A DNA stretch of 46,718 bases from an uncultured Mycoplasmatota bacterium (GCA_900553835.1 USFF01000008.1:1-46718), one strand, 5' to 3'. Shown: positions 1 through 8,901, counted from the first letter of the stretch. Numbers and translations: made by a program. Notes: generated from the letters alone by a model not told the origin.

Positions 1-1012
1 CATAGTCATTATTGTTCTTATAGTACTCTCTGATCTTCTGCTCAATCTCATCTGCTACAGCAGGATTATCATCTAAGAACTTCATGGCATTTACTTTACC
101 CTGACCAATCTTCTGGCCGTTATAGGCAAACCATGCACCTGTCTTTTGAACAATCTTTGCATTCACACCTAGATCGATTAACTCACCGTTTTTAGCAATA
201 CCGTAGTTAAAGAGGATCTGGAAGTTAGCGGTCTTAAATGGAGGAGCAACCTTATTCTTTACTATCTTAACGTTGGTTTTATTACCTATTACATTATCTC
301 CATTTTTAATTTGTTCACCACGTCTTACATCTAATCTTATAGTTGAGTAGAATTTAAGAGCTCTACCACCTGGTGTTGTTTCAGGATTACCAAATAATAC
401 TCCTACTTTTTCTCTTAGCTGATTTATAAATATTGCAATTGTATTTGTTTTACTAATAGTACCAGATAATTTTCTTAAAGCTTGACTCATTAAACGTGCT
501 TGTAAACCAACATGCGAATCGCCCATTTCACCTTCTATTTCGGCCTGTGGTACAAGTGCAGCAACAGAATCTATAACTATAACACTTATTGCACCACTTC
601 TAACTAGTGCTTCACAAATTTCTAAAGCTTGCTCACCATTATCAGGTTGAGATAATAACAACTCATTAATATTAACACCAAGCTTAGCAGCATACTGAGG
701 ATCTAAAGAATGTTCGGCATCAATAAATGCTGCTCTTCCACCTTTCTTTTGTACTTCCGCGATAGCGTGAAGTGCAAATGTAGTCTTACCACTTGACTCA
801 GGTCCATATATTTCTATTATTCTTCCCTTTGGATATCCGCCTACTCCTAAGGCAATATCAAGTGCTAAACTTCCAGAAGAAACAGTTTCTATATCTTTTA
901 CTCCTCCTTCTCCAAGTTTCATTATAGCCCCTTTACCAAATTGTTTTTCAATATTTTGTAAAACGTCTTCTAGTGTCTTATCCTTTTCATCTAATTTACT
1001 TACTTTTGCCAT
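1..1012 (-). CDS. recA: Recombinase RecA, C-terminus cut by window edge
   Basis: RecA binds single-stranded DNA, drives homologous strand exchange and triggers LexA self-cleavage in the SOS response. 337 codons are visible from the ATG at 1012, which is preceded by a strong GGAGG site; bacterial RecA is about 350 residues, so only the acidic tail is missing. Walker A GPESSGKTT, the L1/L2 loop area, the MAW-type segment QLREKVGVLFGNPETTPGG and the C-terminal domain are all readable. Codon use changes sharply inside the gene: positions 1 to about 245 use AAG, CAG, GAG, ATC and GCC, while the rest uses the AT-rich codons typical of the window. A perfect palindrome lies just upstream of the ribosome binding site. 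Confidence 0.98.
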   Translation of the reverse strand, partial: MAKVSKLDEKDKTLEDVLQNIEKQFGKGAIMKLGEGGVKDIETVSSGSLALDIALGVGGYPKGRIIEIYGPESSGKTTFALHAIAEVQKKGGRAAFIDAEHSLDPQYAAKLGVNINELLLSQPDNGEQALEICEALVRSGAISVIVIDSVAALVPQAEIEGEMGDSHVGLQARLMSQALRKLSGTISKTNTIAIFINQLREKVGVLFGNPETTPGGRALKFYSTIRLDVRRGEQIKNGDNVIGNKTNVKIVKNKVAPPFKTANFQILFNYGIAKNGELIDLGVNAKIVQKTGAWFAYNGQKIGQGKVNAMKFLDDNPAVADEIEQKIREYYKNNNDY

Positions 1013-1026
1013 AACTTTCCTCCTTT

Positions 1027-1042
1027 AAAGTAAATTTACTTT
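1027..1042. promoter_or_regulatory. 16-bp perfect palindrome in recA leader
   Basis: The sequence AAAGTAAATTTACTTT is identical on both strands and sits directly upstream of the recA GGAGG site. Its place suggests an operator, for example for an SOS repressor, but it is not the Bacillus CGAAC-N4-GTTCG LexA box. Short AT-only palindromes are also common by chance in such DNA. Confidence 0.35.
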
Positions 1043-1097
1043 CATATGCTTGCAACATACCTTTATTTTATTAAAAGTTAGAATAAATGTCAACTAA

Positions 1098-1124
1098 AAA
1101 CAAAGAATTGCTCATCCTTTGTTT
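1098..1124 (-). terminator. Terminator after sigH
   Basis: An 8-bp stem (AAACAAAG pairing with CTTTGTTT) with an 11-base loop is followed on the minus strand by a short T-rich run. It lies about 110 bases past the sigH stop. The bases between (1125-1236) hold no gene that I can support. Confidence 0.55.
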
Positions 1125-1236
1125 ATGGTTTTAATGCTGTTCTTGGTACTACACATACTCCATCACTTCATTTATAAAATCATTACTAACAAGTTGATTT
1201 ACTCTATTATGCAAATTTCACATATTATTTACAATT

Positions 1237-1791
1237 TTATAAAGTCATTTCAACTTTACTCTTTATTCTTTCTAAAGTATTATAAATACTTTTAGTAGAT
1301 TTACCTAGAATATAAGCTATTTCTTTAGTAGTTAAATCTTCTTTCTTTAATTCATACACCTTTAATTCTTCATTAGATAACAAAGAAATAATCTCCATAT
1401 CCCTTTCCTTTAAATTAAGTTCATTTTCTGGTGAATATTGTTTACTAATTACTTTATTATAAAGATTTTTATCAAGTGATAAAATACCATTTTCTATTCT
1501 AGCCTTTTTTGTATTTTGAATTTTAAATATATCAGATATTCTATTTTCTATATTATTTATTAGAAAAGTTCTAAAAGTACTTGATATATCACTATTAAAA
1601 TACTTAATTGATTTTATAAATATCAATAAACATTCTTGTTTTAAATCATTTCTATCTATATTTAATTCATTCATATTTTTAATATTCTTACTAACTAATA
1701 TTTCAATATCTTCATTATATATTTTTATTAATTTATTAAATGCTTCCTCATCCTTATTTTTAGCTTTTTCTATTAATTCTAGTTCATTCAT
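1237..1791 (-). CDS. sigH: RNA polymerase sigma-70 family factor, SigH-like
   Basis: A 184-residue sigma factor expected to bind core RNA polymerase and choose promoters. Residues 1-95 look like region 2 (NELELIEKAKNKDEEAF, then a helical stretch with NDLKQECLLIF). Residues 130-180 form a region 4 helix-turn-helix (LTTKEIAYILGKSTKSIYN). The length is near that of Bacillus SigH (about 218) though shorter. The start ATG overlaps the rlmB stop as ATGA, so the two are translationally coupled. In Bacilli sigH also lies just downstream of rlmB, which favours SigH, the transition-state and early sporulation sigma factor, over an unrelated ECF factor. The yacP gene usually between them is absent here. 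Confidence 0.75.
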   Translation of the reverse strand: MNELELIEKAKNKDEEAFNKLIKIYNEDIEILVSKNIKNMNELNIDRNDLKQECLLIFIKSIKYFNSDISSTFRTFLINNIENRISDIFKIQNTKKARIENGILSLDKNLYNKVISKQYSPENELNLKERDMEIISLLSNEELKVYELKKEDLTTKEIAYILGKSTKSIYNTLERIKSKVEMTL

Positions 1792-2483
1792 CTTGTCTTT
1801 AACACCTCATAAATAAGAATACCAGCTGCTACAGAAGCATTTAAACTATTTACCTTTCCTTTAAGAGGAATACTTGCTATAAAATCACAGTTATCTTTTA
1901 TTATTTTCTTAATACCAAATCCTTCACTACCTATTATTAAAGCAATTTTACCAGAATAATCTATTTCTGTATAAGCTTTGCCTCCAGCCTCTGCTCCAAC
2001 TATCCAAAAGCCCATTTGTTTTAATTTAGAAATTGTACTTGTTAAGTTTGCTACTTTTACTATTTTAGAATTTGCAGTAGCCCCACTTGAAGTTTTAAGA
2101 ACAACTGGTGTTACATCAGAATTTCCTTTATTAGGTACTATAATATAGTCAACTCCAGCACATTCACATGTTCTTATAATTGCCCCAAAATTCCTAGGAT
2201 CTTCTATTCTATCTAGAATTACTATAAAGTTAGCATTAAAATCATTCCTTATAGCATTAAAATCTAAAAACTTATAATCTTCTATTTCAAGTATAATTCC
2301 CTGATGATTTTCTTTTATAAGCTTATCCATTTCACTTTGAGTCTTATAAATATATTTTATCTTATTCCTCTTTATTAAAGAAAGTAACTCTTCATTATTA
2401 AAATTATCAAGTAAGAAAACATTCTTAACTACCACATTAGTATTTAATATTTCCCTTGCCACATTTTTTCCACATGCGAGCAT
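1788..2483 (-). CDS. rlmB: 23S rRNA (guanosine-2'-O)-methyltransferase RlmB (TrmH family)
   Basis: A SpoU/TrmH-family methyltransferase that in known members 2'-O-methylates G2251 of 23S rRNA using SAM. An N-terminal substrate-binding domain (residues 1-75) is followed by the SPOUT knot domain with motif 1 ILDRIEDPRNFGAIIRTCE, motif 2 LIIGSEGFGI and motif 3 IPLKGKVNSLNASVAAGI. The ATG at 2483 is chosen because it shares a base with the stop of the preceding gene (TAATG) and has GGGG eight bases upstream; a GTG three codons earlier is possible. It ends in an ATGA overlap with sigH. At 231 residues it is slightly shorter than Bacillus RlmB. Confidence 0.92.
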   Translation of the reverse strand: MLACGKNVAREILNTNVVVKNVFLLDNFNNEELLSLIKRNKIKYIYKTQSEMDKLIKENHQGIILEIEDYKFLDFNAIRNDFNANFIVILDRIEDPRNFGAIIRTCECAGVDYIIVPNKGNSDVTPVVLKTSSGATANSKIVKVANLTSTISKLKQMGFWIVGAEAGGKAYTEIDYSGKIALIIGSEGFGIKKIIKDNCDFIASIPLKGKVNSLNASVAAGILIYEVLKTR

Positions 2484-3328
2484 TACTTCCACCCCTTTAC
2501 ATATTCATTTGCTTTTATCGCAGCAACTGCCCCTTCACTTACAGCAGTAACTACTTGATATAATTCTTTTTTAGATAAATCACCACATACAAATAAGCCA
2601 TCTATGTTTGTTTTAGTACTTTCACTAATTATTTTATTATTTTGATATTCTAAATCAATATTATCTAAATACTTTGGTTTTAAACTATTTTTAAAAAAAG
2701 CAAATATTCCATCCACAGTAAATGTTCCATTAGAAGTTTTTACTAAATATAAATTATTTTCTTCATTTATATTTTCTACAAAAGTACATTCATAAATAAT
2801 AATATTTTCCTTATTTAATAATTCTTTATTTTCTAATTTATCTTTAGTAACAACAATAATTTCTTTAGCAAAATCACTTAAATAAAGGGTATCTTTTATT
2901 AATGAGTTATCCCCCAATACTAAAACTGTTTTATCCTTATAAAGAGGCGCATCACATATAGCACATTTACTAAAAGAAAATTTATTATTCTCTTTTACCT
3001 CATTTCCACTAGATAAAATAACTGTCTTAGCTATATATTTACTTTTATTTGTTATTACTTTAAAAAAATTACCTTCTTTCATTAAATCAGTTACTTCTTC
3101 TATTTTATAATCTATACCTAATTTATTTATATGATTAAACATGTTAAATGCTAAATCAGGTCCACTTACATTAGAAAAACCTGGGTAATTATCTATCACT
3201 TTTATTTTATTAAGTAATCCTCCTGGAGTAGATTTTTCTAATATCAAAGTATTTAATTTTGATCTCTTTGCATAAATGCCTGCTGATATTCCAGCAGGCC
3301 CCATACCTATTATAATAGTATCGTACAT
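2483..3328 (-). CDS. Thioredoxin reductase-like flavoprotein, degenerate NAD(P)H site
   Basis: A 281-residue FAD protein of the low-molecular-weight thioredoxin reductase fold. The FAD motif GMGPAGISAGIYA is at residues 8-20, the redox pair CAIC lies near residue 126, and the C-terminal FAD motif VCGDLSKKELYQVVTAVSEG is intact. The NADPH domain is odd: where TrxB has GGGDSAxEEA and HRR it has LGDNSLIKDT and VTK. Loss of both motifs is the hallmark of ferredoxin-linked, pyridine-nucleotide-independent reductases described in clostridia. Its electron donor is therefore open. The start at 3328 follows GGGGGG; a longer reading from 3355 lacks a binding site. It sits between lgt and rlmB in one operon. 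Confidence 0.85.
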   Translation of the reverse strand: MYDTIIIGMGPAGISAGIYAKRSKLNTLILEKSTPGGLLNKIKVIDNYPGFSNVSGPDLAFNMFNHINKLGIDYKIEEVTDLMKEGNFFKVITNKSKYIAKTVILSSGNEVKENNKFSFSKCAICDAPLYKDKTVLVLGDNSLIKDTLYLSDFAKEIIVVTKDKLENKELLNKENIIIYECTFVENINEENNLYLVKTSNGTFTVDGIFAFFKNSLKPKYLDNIDLEYQNNKIISESTKTNIDGLFVCGDLSKKELYQVVTAVSEGAVAAIKANEYVKGWK

Positions 3329-3341
3329 ATTTTTACCCCCC

Positions 3342-4163
3342 TTATAATTCAACAATTTCTACTTTCTCTAAATTATACATTTCTGTTAATTTAGGTTTTC
3401 TAGCTTGAATAAATATTATTATAGCCCCTACTACAACAAGAATGACACTAACCAACTGTGCAACTTTTATATTACCAAGCATTAAATTGTATTCATTACT
3501 TCTCATTCCTTCAAATATAAACCTACCTATACTATACCAAATTAAATATGCCCCTGTTTGCCAACCTAATCTAGTATATTTAAGTTTTCTTAATATAATT
3601 ATTAAAATAAATCCAAGTAAACACCATAGTGATTCATAATAAAATAATGGCTCATAATATACTCCATTTACATTCATTCCATATATCACAAAATCAGGAA
3701 TAAACTTTAAATTTTTTAAATGTTCAAGTGTAGTTGGAAGTCCATAGACCTCACTATTAAAGAAATTACCCCATCTACCAAGGGCCTGTGCAAGTAATAA
3801 ATAAGGAGCAACTATATCAAGCATTCTAAAAGCTGATACTTTATATTTTTTAGAATATAAAATTAATGTCAAGCCGCCAAATATTATACCGCCATGTATA
3901 GCAAGTCCACCCTCCCATATCTTAAATATATCAGTAGGGTGTGCTAAGTAATAATCTAAATTAAATAAACAATAATATACCCTTGCACCTATAATACCTA
4001 CTACTATAGTCCAAAATAATAAATTAGTTATAAAGTCTTTGTCAAGTTTAAATTTTTTAGCTTCCCCGTTAATTAATATAGTACTTATTATTATTCCAGC
4101 TAATATGAAAATACTATACCACTTAATTTCAAATGAGCCTATTGTAAATGCTACTGGATTCAT
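3342..4163 (-). CDS. lgt: Prolipoprotein diacylglyceryl transferase Lgt
   Basis: An integral membrane enzyme that moves diacylglycerol from phosphatidylglycerol to the lipobox cysteine of prolipoproteins. At 273 residues with about seven membrane helices it has the usual size. The Lgt signature is readable near residues 130-145 (ALGRWGNFFNSEVYG), with the conserved GGLAIHGG near residue 86 and the late YSIGRFIFEGMRSNEY segment. An AAGG site precedes the ATG. It lies 13 bases upstream of the thioredoxin reductase-like gene; the window carries several lipoproteins that would be substrates. Confidence 0.97.
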   Translation of the reverse strand: MNPVAFTIGSFEIKWYSIFILAGIIISTILINGEAKKFKLDKDFITNLLFWTIVVGIIGARVYYCLFNLDYYLAHPTDIFKIWEGGLAIHGGIIFGGLTLILYSKKYKVSAFRMLDIVAPYLLLAQALGRWGNFFNSEVYGLPTTLEHLKNLKFIPDFVIYGMNVNGVYYEPLFYYESLWCLLGFILIIILRKLKYTRLGWQTGAYLIWYSIGRFIFEGMRSNEYNLMLGNIKVAQLVSVILVVVGAIIIFIQARKPKLTEMYNLEKVEIVEL

Positions 4164-4167
4164 ATTC

Positions 4168-4551
4168 TTACCTTCTTTCCCTTACTGGACTAACTATTAT
4201 ATTATTTAAAAGTGCATTAATCACACTTATAAATAAAGCAATAAATATACCTGTTATCCATCCACTTAATACAAACTTACCTCCAAGTACCAAACTAGTT
4301 AATTTAAGAATAATTACGTTTATAAATAAACTACTTATACCTAAAGTTAATATATTAATTGGAAGCATTAAATACTTAAGACATGGTTTTAAGTACACAC
4401 TAAATAAACTAATTATTATACTTGCTAAACAGGCATAGAAAAAACTTTCTATATATAAACTTTTAAATAAATAGTCAGCAATAACCAAACTTAAAGCACC
4501 TGTTAATATTTCTAATAAAAATGTAATAAATTCTTTTCTTTTAATATTCAT
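4168..4551 (-). CDS. YvlD-like small membrane protein (phage holin 4 family)
   Basis: A 127-residue protein with four predicted membrane helices, matching the YvlD/Phage_holin_4_2 family by its helix spacing and the central KPxLKxLxLPxNxLTLG-type segment (here KPCLKYLMLPINILTLG). The biochemical role is unknown; despite the family name it is not evidence for a prophage. It ends four bases before the lgt start, so it is the first gene of the yvlD-lgt-trxB-rlmB-sigH run. In Bacilli yvlD-type genes also cluster with hprK and lgt. Confidence 0.85.
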   Translation of the reverse strand: MNIKRKEFITFLLEILTGALSLVIADYLFKSLYIESFFYACLASIIISLFSVYLKPCLKYLMLPINILTLGISSLFINVIILKLTSLVLGGKFVLSGWITGIFIALFISVINALLNNIIVSPVRERR

Positions 4552-4623
4552 TTTTTTCCTCTTTCTTTACAATTATATTATATTGAAGACAATTAATAAA
4601 AAGTTATAATACTTTACCCTTTA

Positions 4624-6165
4624 TCACTTTAACACTTCAATCGTTCCCTCTTCTCCATTTATTTTAACATAAGTCGCACGTTTAAGTTTTTCAAAATCTA
4701 AATTGTTTATTTTAGTAATACATGGAACATTAAGTTCTCTTGCTATAATAGCAGCATGACAAAGTAAACTTCCTTTTTCCGTTAATAATCCTCCTACTTT
4801 TTCTAAGATGTTCATCCATCTTACATCTGTTTTTTCTGCAAGTAAAATACTACCTTCTTTAAAATCACAAACATCTTTAAAATCTTTTAAGAAAACAAGT
4901 TTTCCTTCATAAACACCTGGAGACACACCCATTGCTGTAATTATATTACCATTACTAGGCGTAGTACTTAAATTAATTTTAACCTGTTTTGTAATACTTC
5001 TAAGTTGTAATAACACAAGTTCTTTGTCTATAATAGCCCATTCTAAATCACATATATTTCCTAATGATTTTTGAATATCAATAAATGTTTTCCCAATATT
5101 AATACCTTTTAACAAAGTATTATCATTTTCTTTAAATTCAACAGCAGTACTTGTTAGTTCTCCTGATACCAATTTTTCTCCAACATCATTTACATATTCA
5201 TAAATACCTTTATTAATACCTGTACCAAACCAAACACCAGAAAAGCAAACTTCTCTATACTCATTTATTACAACTGCCATTTCTCCATTTTTAAGATTAT
5301 TTTTTAATAAATAATTTTTAACTCTTTCAGAATTAACTGAATCCTTTACTTTATTAATATTACAAAGTAAATCATTATATGAAACATCTAAATAGCTTTC
5401 AAACATTCCTGCAAAAGAGTACTTTTCTCCATCTTCTACTATACAAGAACTTCTTACAGAATATTTAATATTTTTATCTAAACTATTAAGTATATCTTGA
5501 CTAATATTTACTCTTGTTGGTACTACATATGTAAGAGGCACTTTAAAACCCAAACTATAAAGACAAGCTAAACCATAAGCCTTTCCCCCAATTAAAAGGA
5601 TTAATTCTTCTTTTGGAAAAATATTATAAAGAAGAGATATTTCTTCCATATTAAGTAGTTGTTTATTCCTTAATTTATCAAAATAAAAAGTATAGTTATT
5701 CGCATAAGGAGAAGGTACTTCACTAAGTAATTTTTCTAAAACTGTCCTCCCTAAAAAGTTTTGTTTCTCTTGATATTCTTTTATAAACAAATATTTCTTA
5801 ATAAGCAAATCTTCACTTTCATAGATAGCATCTATTTTTTCTAAAGCTACTAAATAATTAGAACCATATTGCTTTTTAAGTTCATTTATTAAATCATTAG
5901 AATATTTACTATTCTCTGTTATTAATTCTATAATACTAAAATAGTTTTCTAATTCTATTATATACTCATAGTTTTTAGTTTGCTTTATTTTATTTATTAT
6001 TTCTAGTTCCTTCTTATATACAATATCACATAAACTTGGTATATCTTTAAAGTCTATCTTTTTAAGAAAACCAGAAAATTCTTCATTAATTATACTATAA
6101 AGTAACATATTGTTAACATTATCTATATTAAACATTGTAAGTAATTTCTGCTTAAGAGCTTTCAT
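4624..6165 (-). CDS. Small PEP-utilising enzyme (PPDK/rifampin phosphotransferase-like)
   Basis: 513 residues from the ATG at 6165, which follows AGAGGTG. The first 180 or so residues are helical and match no family I recognise. Then comes a PEP synthase-type ATP-grasp domain, starting GGKAYGLACL and containing YSVRSSCIVEDGEKYSFAGM. The last 85 residues are a phosphohistidine domain with GSLLCHAAIIAREL, whose His would carry the phosphate. The PEP/pyruvate-binding barrel of PEP synthase and PPDK is missing, and the order differs in detail from rifampin phosphotransferases. The substrate is unknown; an antibiotic or metabolite phosphotransferase is a guess. The gene is alone in its transcription unit. 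Confidence 0.75.
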   Translation of the reverse strand: MKALKQKLLTMFNIDNVNNMLLYSIINEEFSGFLKKIDFKDIPSLCDIVYKKELEIINKIKQTKNYEYIIELENYFSIIELITENSKYSNDLINELKKQYGSNYLVALEKIDAIYESEDLLIKKYLFIKEYQEKQNFLGRTVLEKLLSEVPSPYANNYTFYFDKLRNKQLLNMEEISLLYNIFPKEELILLIGGKAYGLACLYSLGFKVPLTYVVPTRVNISQDILNSLDKNIKYSVRSSCIVEDGEKYSFAGMFESYLDVSYNDLLCNINKVKDSVNSERVKNYLLKNNLKNGEMAVVINEYREVCFSGVWFGTGINKGIYEYVNDVGEKLVSGELTSTAVEFKENDNTLLKGINIGKTFIDIQKSLGNICDLEWAIIDKELVLLQLRSITKQVKINLSTTPSNGNIITAMGVSPGVYEGKLVFLKDFKDVCDFKEGSILLAEKTDVRWMNILEKVGGLLTEKGSLLCHAAIIARELNVPCITKINNLDFEKLKRATYVKINGEEGTIEVLK

Positions 6166-6228
6166 AATAAATACACCTCTTTTATACCTTAATTTTATCA
6201 AAAAAATATATAAATGTCTATGAATAAT

Positions 6229-6259
6229 AATTATTTTAATTAATAACAATTATTTTAAT
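6229..6259. repeat. Two 12-bp direct repeats upstream of ger operon
   Basis: AATTATTTTAAT occurs at 6229-6240 and again at 6248-6259, 19 bases apart, between the divergent PEP-utilising gene and the germination operon. Tandem spacing of about two helix turns fits a regulator site, but the repeat is almost all A and T, so chance is likely. Confidence 0.3.
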
Positions 6260-6274
6260 GATTCAAACTATGAA

Positions 6275-7756
6275 ATGTATAACTCAAAAATATATGATAA
6301 TAATAAAAGTATGAATAGTAATAATATAATTAAAAAACTTTATAATATCAAAGAAAATATGCCTGACTTAATAATTAAAAAAATTAAAGTTAGTCTTTTT
6401 AACTATGTTTATATTATATCTAATGAAAGTGTTTCAAGTGGTGACAGAGTTAACAACTTTATACTAAAATATTTTAGTAATAAAAGTATATTAAATAATA
6501 AAGCTCTAAATAATTTAAAAAAAGAAATAGAAGAAAATATTCCAAGTATTAACTTTAAAATAATAACTGATGAAAACAATTTATTAGATTTACTATTTAG
6601 TGGTTTTACTATTATTATCTATAAAAATATATTAGTTGCTTATGAAACAAGAGCAGACCTTGACAGGGGTATTACTGAACCAACAAGTGAACCAGTCGTA
6701 AGAGGACCAAAAGATTCTTTTACTGAAAATTATAATAAAAATATAGGTTTAATTAGAAAGAGAATTAAAAGTGAAAACTTATGTCTAGAAGAAGTCACTA
6801 TTGGAAGAGAAAGTAATAGTAAAGTTGGTATTCTTTATATGAAAAATATATGTGAAGAAGAACTTGTTAATAATATAAAAGATAAATTAAATAGTATAGA
6901 TATAGATGGAATATTAGATGTTAATTATCTTAAAACTTTTTTAGATCATGAAAACGTTACTTTTTTCCCTACACTTCTTTACACAGAAAAACCAGATGAT
7001 GCATCAAGATATTTACTTGATGGAAGAGTCATTATTACAATGGAAAACTCTCCAAGTGTTATAGTAGCTCCCACATTTTTTGTAGACTTCTTTCATAATA
7101 GTGAAGATTATTACCATAAAACATTCTTTTCTAGTTTCATGAGAATAATTAGATTTCTTGCTTTTATATTAGCAATTATTACACCCGCATTTTTTATAGC
7201 TATCATTTCATACGATCCTGAAATATTACCCGTTAGTCTACTTATTAACTTTTCAGTTCAAAGAAGTAATGTACCATTTCCTGTTATCATAGAAGCTTTT
7301 ATACTTCTTTTTACATTTGAACTTTTATACGAAGGTGACTCAAGAACTCCTACTTCAAGAGGTACTTCTCTTTCAATATTAGGAGCTTTAGTATTAGGTG
7401 ATGCTGCTGTAAATGCTGGGTTAATTTCACCAATTATGGTCATAGTAGTAGCAATTAGTTCAATTAGTAGTCTAGTATTTGTATATTATGACATGCAAGG
7501 GTCAATTAGGTTTTGGAGATATTTATTAATGGGATTTTCTGGAATATTTGGAATTATTGGATTTACAATGGGTATACTACTACTCGTTATAAATCTTTGT
7601 ACAATTAAAACTTTTGGTAAGCCTTATACTCTTCCTATTTTTCCTTTTCTTCCTAAAGAACAAGGTAATGCTATTATTAGAAAAGATATTACTAAGTTAA
7701 ATAAAAGGCAAAGTTATATTACAAAGAAAAACATAGTAAGGGAGAGAGAACAATGA
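6275..7756 (+). CDS. gerKA: Spore germinant receptor subunit A (GerA family)
   Basis: Subunit A of a nutrient germinant receptor of the spore inner membrane. At 493 residues it has the usual size, with a soluble N-domain carrying the family signature RGITEPTSEPVVRGPKDSFT near residue 135 and a C-terminal membrane region (from about residue 285) with five or so helices. The last codons overlap the next gene (ATGA). The start is uncertain: no good ribosome binding site lies before the ATG at 6275 or before the next in-frame ATG at 6311. The order A-C-B with overlaps is that of a classic ger operon. The ligand cannot be told from sequence; the gerK symbol is only a family label. Confidence 0.93.
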   Translation: MYNSKIYDNNKSMNSNNIIKKLYNIKENMPDLIIKKIKVSLFNYVYIISNESVSSGDRVNNFILKYFSNKSILNNKALNNLKKEIEENIPSINFKIITDENNLLDLLFSGFTIIIYKNILVAYETRADLDRGITEPTSEPVVRGPKDSFTENYNKNIGLIRKRIKSENLCLEEVTIGRESNSKVGILYMKNICEEELVNNIKDKLNSIDIDGILDVNYLKTFLDHENVTFFPTLLYTEKPDDASRYLLDGRVIITMENSPSVIVAPTFFVDFFHNSEDYYHKTFFSSFMRIIRFLAFILAIITPAFFIAIISYDPEILPVSLLINFSVQRSNVPFPVIIEAFILLFTFELLYEGDSRTPTSRGTSLSILGALVLGDAAVNAGLISPIMVIVVAISSISSLVFVYYDMQGSIRFWRYLLMGFSGIFGIIGFTMGILLLVINLCTIKTFGKPYTLPIFPFLPKEQGNAIIRKDITKLNKRQSYITKKNIVREREQ

Positions 7757-8901
7757 AAAAGATTATTTTAGTAATTTTAGTAACTTTCTTATGTACTGGA
7801 TGCTGGAACTATAAAGAACTTAGTGAACTAGGAATTACAACTGCAATGAGTATCAGTAAAGAAGGAGATGAGTATGTTTTAGTTCTCGAGCTCATGAATA
7901 TTGTTGATAGTGAAAAAAGTAATTTAGATCAAAGTCCAATTACTACTATATCAGGAAGAGGTAAAACTATTTTTGAAGCAGCAAGAAGTATGAATAAGTT
8001 AACAAGTAAGATTTTCTTTCTAGCTGATGTTGATTATGTATTTTTAGATAAAAGTGTTTTAACAGAAGATCCTAAAGAAATAATGGACTTTTTAGTTAGA
8101 GATACTAGATTATCATTAAACTTTCTTATTATTACTTCTGAAGAAACAAGTGGCGAAGATATTTTAAGTAGTATAAGTCACTTCAATACTAACTCTGCTA
8201 AAAATCTATATGAAATTATTAATAATAGTGAAGAAAGATTTGGGGGCATAAAAGCACTTCATGTAAGAGATTATATTGCTTCTAATTTAGAAACTGGGTC
8301 TAACATAATTTATCCAAATGTTGTTGTTGAAAATAAAGATAGTTCTAATAATAAATCACTAGAAAATTCTAAGAGTGATGGTTCTGTTAGGGTTAAAGAT
8401 ATGATATTTTTTGATAGTGATAAAAATATAGTACACCTAAATGATAATGTAATGAAAGGTTATAATTTTCTCAATAATAATATTAAAAATGCTACTGTTA
8501 GTATTCCTTGTGATGGCGGAAGTTTTACTATTGAAACACTTGAAAGTAAATTTGATACTAAAGACAAACTAAGTAGTGATAAACTCCTAATTAAAGGAGA
8601 AGTAGGAGCCGAAATAGTTTATTATGGGTGCACTTTTAATTTAGATAATACTAAAGAACTAAGTAAAATTAGTAAACTTGCCGAAAAAGAAGTAGAAAAT
8701 TATATTGAAGAAGCTCTTAATCTAGCTAAAAAACACGAGTATGATTTTTTAAATATAGGTAGTTATATTTATAAAAATAATAAAAACTACTTTGATTTTA
8801 AGAATAATAATTGGAATAAAGAAGGCTTATCAAAAATTAACTTTGATTATAATATAGATGTATCACTTTATAAACAAGGAAATTTAAGAGGTGATGTATA
8901 A
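7753..8901 (+). CDS. gerKC: Spore germinant receptor lipoprotein subunit C (Ger(x)C family)
   Basis: A 382-residue lipoprotein. The signal peptide ends in the lipobox LCTGC (cysteine near residue 17), followed by WNYKELSELGI, the usual first segment of Ger(x)C proteins. The rest is the three-domain extracytoplasmic part. It is acylated by Lgt, which is encoded in this window, and joins the A and B subunits on the outer face of the spore inner membrane. It overlaps the gene before by four bases and the gene after by one (TAATG), so all three are translationally coupled. Confidence 0.93.
   Translation: MKKIILVILVTFLCTGCWNYKELSELGITTAMSISKEGDEYVLVLELMNIVDSEKSNLDQSPITTISGRGKTIFEAARSMNKLTSKIFFLADVDYVFLDKSVLTEDPKEIMDFLVRDTRLSLNFLIITSEETSGEDILSSISHFNTNSAKNLYEIINNSEERFGGIKALHVRDYIASNLETGSNIIYPNVVVENKDSSNNKSLENSKSDGSVRVKDMIFFDSDKNIVHLNDNVMKGYNFLNNNIKNATVSIPCDGGSFTIETLESKFDTKDKLSSDKLLIKGEVGAEIVYYGCTFNLDNTKELSKISKLAEKEVENYIEEALNLAKKHEYDFLNIGSYIYKNNKNYFDFKNNNWNKEGLSKINFDYNIDVSLYKQGNLRGDV

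Noticed and set aside
4168..4551. Holin of a prophage
   Set aside because: It is the YvlD-type membrane protein; its neighbours are housekeeping genes and no other phage gene is near.
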